A stretch of 5,532 nucleotides of DNA. It comes from Acetobacteraceae bacterium (GTDB lineage Bacteria; Pseudomonadota; Alphaproteobacteria; Acetobacterales; Acetobacteraceae). How positions within the stretch are numbered: position 1 is the stretch's first letter; every line of letters starts with the position of its first letter. Where the stretch lies: the NCBI GenBank assembly GCA_027340195.1, contig DAHWNE010000391.1, positions 1 through 5,532 on the forward strand. Reading direction: 5' to 3'. The translations under genes were made by a program, and so were the position numbers. Positions 1 through 5,532 of this stretch are shown piece by piece. The notes beneath the pieces were generated by a model. That model had not been told where the DNA came from, ran no database searches, and worked only from the letters and a program-made list of their open reading frames with translations.

Positions 1-48
1 ATGAGGGAACGGGCGGAGGCGCCGCAGTTCCACCCCGGCCCGGGCTGA
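1..48 (+). other. Possible 3' end of a converging gene (uncertain)
   Basis: The plus strand is open from base 1 to a TGA at 46-48 and reads MRERAEAPQFHPGPG. This could be the C-terminal tail of a gene entering from the left and converging on the acyl-CoA dehydrogenase, whose stop (TCA at 49-51) directly abuts it. An alternative is a minus-strand gene downstream of the dehydrogenase starting at a GTG complementary to 31-33 (MELRRLRPFPH...). The 48 bases cannot decide between them, and neither peptide is recognisable. Confidence 0.2.
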
Positions 49-1200
49 TCAGCGCAGGCCGAGGCCGCGGGCGACGATGCCGCGCAGGATCTCGCGGGTG
101 CCGCCGCGCAGGCTGAAGGAGGGCGCGTGCAGGATGGTGTAGCCCAGCACGGCGGCGAAATCCCGGGTGGAGGCGAGGTCGGGCTCGGCCTCGATCAGCC
201 CGCGCGCGATCTCGGGGATTTCCTGCTCCACCAGCGCGCCGAGGTCCTTCACCATCGCCGCCGGCAGCGCCGGGTTCTCGCCCGCCTGCAGCAGCCCGGC
301 GATGGCGCGCGACATCCGCCGCAGGACCACGATCCGCGCGCCGAGCCGGCCGAGGGCGATCCGCGCCGCCGGCGAGGGGGCCGGCCCCAGCGCGCGCACC
401 AGCTCCACCAGCAGGGTGAAGGAGGAGAGGAAGCGTTCCGGCCCGCTGCGCTCGAAGGCGAGCTCGCCGGTCACCTGCGCCCAGCCGTCGCCCTCCCGGC
501 CGAGCAGCGCGGTGGCGGGGAGCGGCGCGTCCTGAAACGCGACCTCGTTGAAATGATGCTCCCCGGTCAGGGCGTGGATCGGGCGGATGGTGACGCCCGG
601 GGTGGTTTTCAGATCGACGATGAACTGGCTGAAGCCGCCGTGCCGGTCCTCCGCCGCGCCGGTGCGGCAGAACAGGATCATGTAGTGCGAAAACTGCGCG
701 TGCGAGGTCCAGACCTTGGTGCCGTTGACGATGTAGCGATCGCCCTCGCGCACGGCGCGGGTGCGCACCGAGGCGAGGTCGGAGCCGGTGTCGGGCTCGC
801 TCATGCCGATGCAGAAATAGCATTCGCCGGCGGCGATGCGGGGCAGGATGTCCTGTTTCTGCGCCTCGGTGCCGTAGCGCAGGATGGCGGGGCCGGACTG
901 GCGGTCGGCGATCCAGTGCGCGCCGACCGGGGCGCCGGCGGCCAGCATCTCCTCGGTCAGCACGTAGCGTTCCAGCTGGCTGCGGTCCGCGCCGCCGTAG
1001 CGCCGCGGCCAGGTCATGCCGATCCAGCCGCGGGCGCCGAGGGCGCGCGAGAAATCGGGATCGACGCCGGTCCAGCTCTCCGCCCGCAGCCGGGGCGGGC
1101 GGGTGGCGAGCGCGGTGGCGAGGAAGGCGCGGATCTCGGCCCGCAGCGCCTCGGCGGCGGGCGAGGCGGGTGGGGCGGGGAAGGCGAAGGCGGCGGACAT
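49..1200 (-). CDS. Acyl-CoA dehydrogenase (FAD-dependent)
   Basis: A cytoplasmic flavoenzyme of 383 aa, the usual length for the family. It should oxidise an acyl-CoA to the trans-2-enoyl-CoA and pass electrons to ETF; the substrate cannot be told from sequence. The N-terminal helical domain spans about residues 14-125. The middle beta domain carries the family signature CYFCIGMSEPDTGSD (127-141) and the FAD-contacting segment NGTKVWTSHA (159-168). The C-terminal helical domain follows, ending in SLRGGTREILRGI (363-375). The MCAD-type catalytic Glu near the C terminus is replaced by Gly in RGGT. A Glu at residue 250 (ELAFERSG) sits where isovaleryl-CoA and long-chain dehydrogenases keep their base, so it is the likely catalytic residue (inference). 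The start at 1200 is preferred over an in-frame ATG at 1233 because GGGGAGA lies four bases upstream and the family N terminus fits. It is divergent from the YciI gene. Confidence 0.93.
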   Translation of the reverse strand: MSAAFAFPAPPASPAAEALRAEIRAFLATALATRPPRLRAESWTGVDPDFSRALGARGWIGMTWPRRYGGADRSQLERYVLTEEMLAAGAPVGAHWIADRQSGPAILRYGTEAQKQDILPRIAAGECYFCIGMSEPDTGSDLASVRTRAVREGDRYIVNGTKVWTSHAQFSHYMILFCRTGAAEDRHGGFSQFIVDLKTTPGVTIRPIHALTGEHHFNEVAFQDAPLPATALLGREGDGWAQVTGELAFERSGPERFLSSFTLLVELVRALGPAPSPAARIALGRLGARIVVLRRMSRAIAGLLQAGENPALPAAMVKDLGALVEQEIPEIARGLIEAEPDLASTRDFAAVLGYTILHAPSFSLRGGTREILRGIVARGLGLR

Positions 1201-1291
1201 GACATCTCCCCGGTTGGCGCGATACTGTGCCACGTCGCCGCGTCAGGTCCAGCGCGCCGATGTCGCGATCGGGACCGGCGGGGAGAGCGCG
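1201..1291. promoter_or_regulatory. Divergent intergenic region with a small dyad
   Basis: This 91-bp gap must hold the start signals of both the acyl-CoA dehydrogenase (leftward) and the YciI-domain gene (rightward). Shine-Dalgarno sequences are visible at both edges: GGGGAGA on the minus strand at 1211-1205, and GGGGAG on the plus strand at 1280-1285, six bases before the ATG. A perfect inverted repeat CCGAT-N6-ATCGG lies at 1257-1272, 20 bases upstream of the YciI start, and could be an operator. I could not place convincing -35/-10 hexamers. The only A/T-richer spot is GATACTGTG near 1221-1229. Confidence 0.35.
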
Positions 1292-1891
1292 ATGGAGTTT
1301 TTCGTCTGGTGCCGCGATCGGCCGGGCACGGCGGCCCTGCGCCGCGAGCTGACCGAGACCCATTGGTCCTACATGGACCGTTTCGCCGACCGCATGATCG
1401 CGCGCGGTCCGGCGCTGGGCGCCGATGGCGCGCCGATCGGCTCGATGCATATCCTCGATCTGCCCGACCCCGCCGCGGCCCGTGCCTTCGCCTTCGAGGA
1501 ACCCTATGCCAGCGCGGGCGTGTTCGCCGAGGTGCTGGTCCGCCGCTGGGCCAACGCGCTGGGGCGGACGATGTGGGACTGGCCGGCCGATCCCGGCGCG
1601 GACCGGCGCTTCCTGGTGATCGGCACCGCCCATCCCGGCATGACCGCGCGCCGCTCGGACCTGCTGGCGGCGCACCAAGCCTGGCTGAACGATCCCGCCC
1701 GCGCCGGCGGCATCATCCTGCGCGGCCCGCTGCTCTCCGATGACGGCGCCGAGTGGCTGGGCAGCGCGATGCTGCTGCAACAGCCGGACGCGGCGGCGGC
1801 GCGGGGCCTGTTCGCGGGCGAGCCCTATCACGACGGTGGCCTCTACGCCCGGCTCGACATCCTGCCCTGGCGGTTCGGCGGCCGGCACTGA
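1292..1891 (+). CDS. Tandem YciI-domain protein
   Basis: A 199-aa soluble protein made of two consecutive YciI-like domains (ferredoxin-like alpha/beta, the dimeric alpha-beta barrel superfamily). Domain 1 covers about residues 1-97 and domain 2 about 105-195. Both show the same order of motifs: a conserved His in the first helix (His24 in THWSYMDRF; His128 in AHQAWLND), a GP turn (39-40; 145-146), DGAP-IGSM or DGAEWLGSAM (45-52; 151-160), then PDAAAAR-type helix and EPY..G (70-76; 177-183). Domain 2 ends in the typical DILPW. Single YciI domains usually dimerise, so the fusion probably forms an intramolecular pseudodimer (inference). The biochemical role of most YciI proteins is unknown, and none is assigned here. 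The ATG at 1292 follows GGGGAG by six bases; the longer frame back to 1016 only runs antisense through the dehydrogenase. Its stop overlaps the next start (TGATG). Confidence 0.85.
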   Translation: MEFFVWCRDRPGTAALRRELTETHWSYMDRFADRMIARGPALGADGAPIGSMHILDLPDPAAARAFAFEEPYASAGVFAEVLVRRWANALGRTMWDWPADPGADRRFLVIGTAHPGMTARRSDLLAAHQAWLNDPARAGGIILRGPLLSDDGAEWLGSAMLLQQPDAAAARGLFAGEPYHDGGLYARLDILPWRFGGRH

Positions 1892-2517
1892 TGTTCCACG
1901 AGGCGGAGTTCCCGCTGCTGCCCGATCGCGCCTGCGGGGCGTGCTCGGTCTGCTGCGTCGATCTGACGATCGAGGAGCCGGACCTGATGAAGCCGCAGGG
2001 CTACCGCTGCCCGCATCTGGCGGAGGCCGGCGGCTGCGGCATCTATCCCTCCCGCCCGAACACCTGCCGGGTGTTCCACTGCGGCTGGCGGCGGCTGAAA
2101 TGGGTGCGGGAGGCGTTGCGCCCGGACCGCTCGCAGGTGCTGGTGAAGCTGCGCCCGGTGGGCAAGGGGGCCGAGGCGGTGCTGGCGGTGGATTTCATTC
2201 TGCTCGGCAAAGCCGCGCTGAAGGCGGAGGGGCTGGCCGAATCCGTCGCCGCGGCGGTGCATTCCGGGCTGCCGGTGTTCCTGACCATCCCCGGCCCGCC
2301 GGGCTATACGTCGGCCTCGGCGCGGGTGGATGGCGAGCTCGGCGCGGCGGTGGCGGCGCGCGACAAGGCCGGGCTGCTGCGGATCCTGGCCGAGCTGCAT
2401 GAGGCAGGACGGGTGGGCAAGCGGGCCCCGATCCGGGTGGTGAAGGACGCGGCCGGGCAGCCGGTGATCGCGCTGGGCAAGCTGCGGCGGATCGGGCGGG
2501 GGCGGCTCAGCCGCTGA
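1891..2517 (+). CDS. YkgJ-family CxxCxxCC cysteine-cluster protein
   Basis: A 208-aa protein with an N-terminal cysteine cluster of the CxxCxxCC family (YkgJ/PF03692 type), thought to bind Zn or Fe. Visible ligand candidates are Cys15, Cys18, Cys21 and Cys22 (CGACSVCC), Cys40 (RCPHL), Cys49 (CGIYPSRP), Cys59 (TCRVFHC) and Cys64. CxIYxxRPxxCRxFxC is the characteristic second half of the motif. Residues 67-208 form a variable tail with a basic, Arg-rich end and no recognised domain. There is no signal peptide or membrane segment. The ATG at 1891 shares its A with the preceding TGA, and I see no strong ribosome binding site of its own, so translation is likely coupled to the YciI gene. Its last 11 bases overlap the converging end of trmB. 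The function is unknown; the family call is secure. Confidence 0.88.
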   Translation: MFHEAEFPLLPDRACGACSVCCVDLTIEEPDLMKPQGYRCPHLAEAGGCGIYPSRPNTCRVFHCGWRRLKWVREALRPDRSQVLVKLRPVGKGAEAVLAVDFILLGKAALKAEGLAESVAAAVHSGLPVFLTIPGPPGYTSASARVDGELGAAVAARDKAGLLRILAELHEAGRVGKRAPIRVVKDAAGQPVIALGKLRRIGRGRLSR

Positions 2518-3213
2518 TCGGGACGGCGGGACGGCGGCGCAGGGTCCAGTAAAGCGGCTGGCGGCCGGCGGCGCGCGCTTTCGCCTCGTAGCGCGTCGGG
2601 GGCCAGCCTGCGGGGCGTTCGGTCGCCGGCGGCGGGACCGCGAACCAGGGCTGATCGGCCAGGGTGGCGGCGACCCAGTCCTGATAGGTGGGATCGTCGC
2701 TGGCGATGCGCCATTCGCTGCCCGGGCGCAGGACGCGGGCGATGCCCTCCAGGGCGGCGGGGTGGACGAAGCGGCGGCGTGCGTGACGGGATTTCGGCCA
2801 CGGGTCGGGGAACAGCAGGAAGAGGCGGTCCAGGGCCGCATCCGGCAGGGCGCGGAGCAGGGCCCGCGCGTCCTGGGTCCAGAGACGCAGATTGCCGGGC
2901 AGGGGGGCGGTGGCGGGGTCGGCCGGGTCCGGGATCAGCTGGGACAGCAGCGAGCAGATGCCGTTCTCGAACACCTCGGCGGCGATCAGCCCGATCTCGG
3001 GATGGGCGGCGGCCTGGGCGGCGGCGTGCTCACCGCCGCCGAAGCCCACTTCCAGCCACAGCGCGGCGGGGGGCGTGGCGAAGGCACGCCCGGGATCGGC
3101 GGCGGCCGCGGCGGGGAAGGCGAGTCGCGGCAAAGCGCGCTCCAGCAGCAGGCGCTGGCGCGGGCGCAGCCTGTGGCCGCGGGCGCGGCCGTAGAGCCGC
3201 TCGGCCGGCGGCT

Positions 3214-3217
<4 letters not shown>
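2507..3217 (-). CDS. trmB: tRNA (guanine-N7-)-methyltransferase TrmB
   Basis: A SAM-dependent class I methyltransferase that makes m7G at position 46 of tRNA variable loops. It is 236 aa if it starts at 3217. Visible family motifs are [14 protein letters not shown] (8-21, TrmB N-terminal signature), SAM motif [11 protein letters not shown] (55-64), [14 protein letters not shown] (136-149, the hallmark tRNA/substrate loop) and [12 protein letters not shown] (207-218). The gene directly follows metK. No ATG, GTG or TTG lies in frame between the upstream metK-overlapping region and the N-terminal signature. The only sensible start is CTG at 3217-3215, which forms a 4-base CTGA overlap with the metK stop. 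A TTG at 3133 (residue 29) would delete the conserved N terminus. The next in-frame ATG, at 3670, lies deep inside metK and gives an implausible Arg-rich extension. The product is certain; the start is not. Confidence 0.93.
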
Positions 3218-4401
<1,184 letters not shown>

Positions 4402-4410
4402 GGCCTGGTC

Positions 4411-4483
4411 CTGGAATCGAGCTTGGCGGGAGGGTCCCGGGCGGAGGCCGGGTCTGGGATCGAGGGTCGCGGGTGATTGGCGG
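4411..4483 (-). repeat. Two-part imperfect direct repeat in metK leader
   Basis: Read on the metK strand, the leader contains CCGCCAA, 12 bases, then CTCGATCCCAG (4483-4454), and again CCGCCAA, one base, then CTCGATTCCAG (4429-4411). The long halves match at 10 of 11 positions and the short halves at 7 of 7. The second copy ends immediately at the Shine-Dalgarno AGGA. It does not match any SAM riboswitch class I can recall. It could be an RNA or protein-binding element, or a decayed local duplication. Confidence 0.4.
4436..4452 (-). other. Small GC hairpin in metK leader
   Basis: CCCGG (4436-4440) and CCGGG (4448-4452) form a perfect five-pair stem around a seven-base loop. It lies between the two leader repeat copies, 35 bases upstream of the metK ATG. 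There is no U-tract, so it is not an intrinsic terminator. In such GC-rich sequence it may be accidental. Confidence 0.25.
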
Positions 4484-4502
4484 AAAGCGGCGGGCCGGTC
4501 AA
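4474..4502 (-). promoter_or_regulatory. Candidate metK-trmB promoter
   Basis: On the minus strand TTGACC (4502-4497) is a good -35 hexamer. At 17-base spacing the -10 position reads CAATCA (4479-4474), a poor match but located in the most A/T-rich patch of the gap. Transcription from here would leave a 5' leader of roughly 65 bases, containing the second repeat copy and the hairpin. Confidence 0.25.
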
Positions 4503-4544
4503 GCGCGGGGCGGCGATGCACCCGGTTTGCAGCCCCGGCGCGCC

Positions 4545-4562
4545 GTGCCAGGCTGTGCCAGG
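4545..4562 (+). repeat. 10-bp-phased GTGCCAGG direct repeat upstream of SDR gene
   Basis: GTGCCAGG occurs at 4545-4552 and again at 4555-4562, exactly one helical turn apart, about 30 bases before the SDR start. The second copy sits within CTGTGCCA (4553-4560), an 8-mer also found in the acyl-CoA dehydrogenase upstream region at 1225-1232. A transcription factor binding site is possible but not shown. No clear -35/-10 for the SDR gene could be placed nearby. Confidence 0.3.
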
Positions 4563-4591
4563 TCAACCACCACCGAGGGGAGGGAACCCAC

Positions 4592-5503
4592 ATGAGCATC
4601 CGCTTCGACGACCGCGTGGCGATCGTGACCGGCGCCGGCGCCGGGCTCGGCCGTTGCCACGCTTTGCTGCTGGCCGCCCGCGGCGCCCGGGTGGTGGTCA
4701 ACGACCCGGGCGGGGCGGTGGACGGGCGCGGCGGCGCCCATGCCGCGGCCGACCGTGTGGTGGAGGAAATCCGCGCCGCCGGCGGCCAAGCGGTCGCCAA
4801 CTACGACAGCGTCGCCGACGAGCAGGCCGCCCAGCGCATCGTCGCCACCGCCACCGAGGCCTGGGGGCGGCTCGATATCCTGGTCAACAACGCCGGCATC
4901 CTGCGCGACAAGGCATTCAACAACCTGACCATGGAGGATTTCCGCGCGGTGGTGGACGTGCATCTGATGGGCACGGTCTATTGCACCAAGGCCGCCTGGC
5001 CGGTGATGCGGGGGCAGAAATACGGGCGGATCGTGGTCACCACCTCCGGTTCCGGCACCGTCGGCAATTTCGGCCAGAGCAACTACGGCGCGGCCAAGAC
5101 CGGCGTGGTCGGCCTGATCAACTGCCTGCGCTTCGAGGGGGCGAAATACAACATCCTGACCAACGCCATCTCGCCCTCGGCGGCAACGCGGATGACCGAG
5201 GGTCTGCTGCCGCCGGACATGATCCCGTGGATGAAGCCCGAGCTGGTCTCCCCGGCGGTGGCCTATCTGGCCAGCGAGGACTGCAAGGTTTCGGGCCAGA
5301 TCATCGCCGCCACCGCCGGCGGCTATGCGCGGGTGCAATATTTCGTCACCGAGGGGGTGCAGTTCGACCCCGCCGAGCCGGTCACGCCGGAGATGTTCGC
5401 CGACCGGTTCGACCAGATCGGCGATCTTTCGACCGCGCAGCCCTATACCGGGCTGATGGGGAATGTGGAGCGGCAGCTGCGGGCGATCGGACGCATCCGG
5501 TGA
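4592..5503 (+). CDS. MFE-2-type short-chain dehydrogenase, probable (3R)-hydroxyacyl-CoA dehydrogenase
   Basis: A 303-aa Rossmann-fold oxidoreductase. Its sequence follows the dehydrogenase domain of peroxisomal multifunctional enzyme 2 (17beta-HSD type 4) closely. It has TGAGAGLG (13-20, dinucleotide loop), VVVNDPGG (34-41, where Asp38 points to NAD rather than NADP), NNAG (99-102), [10 protein letters not shown] (143-152), [11 protein letters not shown] (159-169, catalytic Tyr165 and Lys169 with Ser152 or Ser154) and [12 protein letters not shown] (191-202). The tetrad Asn is His here (DVHLMG), as I recall for MFE-2 enzymes. The tail beyond the usual 250-residue SDR core ([16 protein letters not shown]) also matches the MFE-2 domain end. 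The likely reaction is oxidation of a 3R-hydroxyacyl-CoA, fatty or steroid side chain, to the 3-ketoacyl-CoA; the substrate is inferred. The ATG at 4592 has GAGGGGAGGG at 4575-4584. It is divergent from metK and overlaps the next gene by 4 bp. Confidence 0.9.
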   Translation: MSIRFDDRVAIVTGAGAGLGRCHALLLAARGARVVVNDPGGAVDGRGGAHAAADRVVEEIRAAGGQAVANYDSVADEQAAQRIVATATEAWGRLDILVNNAGILRDKAFNNLTMEDFRAVVDVHLMGTVYCTKAAWPVMRGQKYGRIVVTTSGSGTVGNFGQSNYGAAKTGVVGLINCLRFEGAKYNILTNAISPSAATRMTEGLLPPDMIPWMKPELVSPAVAYLASEDCKVSGQIIAATAGGYARVQYFVTEGVQFDPAEPVTPEMFADRFDQIGDLSTAQPYTGLMGNVERQLRAIGRIR

Positions 5504-5532
5504 GGCGGTGGCTGCTGGCCTTTCTGCTCGCC
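5500..5532 (+). CDS. Start of a probable exported or membrane protein (partial)
   Basis: GTG at 5500-5502 overlaps the SDR stop in a GTGA arrangement and opens the frame (M)[10 protein letters not shown], which runs off the window end. Two arginines followed by a hydrophobic run look like the start of a signal peptide or membrane anchor. GGA at 5489-5491 is a weak Shine-Dalgarno at suitable distance. The overlap suggests an operon with the SDR gene. The product cannot be identified from 11 codons. Confidence 0.5.
   Translation, partial: MRRWLLAFLLA

Noticed and set aside
1226..1244. Sigma-54 promoter (TGGCAC on the minus strand)
   Set aside because: The GC of the -12 element is off by one from the required spacing and the TTGC element is absent. 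The TGGCAC copies at 4545-4560 lack a -12 element too.
1016..1291. N-terminal extension of the YciI-domain protein
   Set aside because: It overlaps the acyl-CoA dehydrogenase antisense and lacks homology; the ATG at 1292 has a good Shine-Dalgarno and begins exactly at the domain.
127..1743. 538-codon open frame on the plus strand
   Set aside because: It runs antisense through the acyl-CoA dehydrogenase and then out of frame through the YciI gene. Its product is a low-complexity Gly/Arg/Ala-rich string with no domain, typical of shadow frames in GC-rich DNA.
4436..4452. Intrinsic terminator
   Set aside because: The stem is only five pairs and no T-run follows on either strand.
4402..4600. 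SAM or SAH riboswitch upstream of metK
   Set aside because: I looked by eye for the conserved cores of SAM-II, SAM/SAH, SAH and SAM-I and could not match them. A covariance-model search would be decisive.
4402..4800. N-terminal extension of MetK to 4800
   Set aside because: It would run antisense through the SDR start and both upstream regions; MetK proteins normally start as the ATG at 4401 gives.

Overview
The window is very GC-rich, densely packed and dominated by G/C-ending codons. It carries a metK-trmB pair and CoA-type lipid oxidation enzymes. Together these suggest an alphaproteobacterium, perhaps Rhodospirillales/Acetobacteraceae-like. That placement is an inference from composition and protein style; there is no rRNA or other marker here to confirm it. 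I see no tRNA or rRNA gene, CRISPR array, insertion sequence, phage gene or attachment site.

Layout: (1) 49-1200, minus strand: an acyl-CoA dehydrogenase. Only 48 bases lie beyond its stop, and they may hold the 3' end of a converging gene. (2) 1201-1291: a 91-bp divergent intergenic region. (3) 1292-2517, plus strand: a two-gene unit, a tandem-duplicated YciI-domain protein followed by a CxxCxxCC (YkgJ-type) metal-binding protein, translationally coupled through a TGATG overlap. (4) 4401-2507, minus strand: metK (S-adenosylmethionine synthetase) followed by trmB (tRNA m7G46 methyltransferase). Here the enzyme that makes SAM is co-transcribed with an enzyme that uses it. trmB converges on ykgJ with an 11-bp overlap of the coding ends, and it appears to begin at a non-canonical CTG that overlaps the metK stop. 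(5) 4402-4591: a 190-bp divergent intergenic region holding the metK leader, which contains an imperfect two-part repeat, and the SDR upstream region, which contains a 10-bp-phased direct repeat. (6) 4592-5503, plus strand: a short-chain dehydrogenase resembling the (3R)-hydroxyacyl-CoA dehydrogenase domain of peroxisomal-type multifunctional enzyme 2. It overlaps by 4 bp (GTGA) the start of a probably exported protein cut off by the window end.

The acyl-CoA dehydrogenase and the SDR catalyse steps of the same kind of beta-oxidation pathway (alpha,beta-dehydrogenation and 3-hydroxyacyl oxidation), but they lie on either side of unrelated housekeeping genes. I found no clearly new multi-gene system. 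The observations most worth a second look are the CTG start of trmB, the tandem YciI protein coupled to a cysteine-cluster protein, and the repeats in the 4402-4591 intergenic region.
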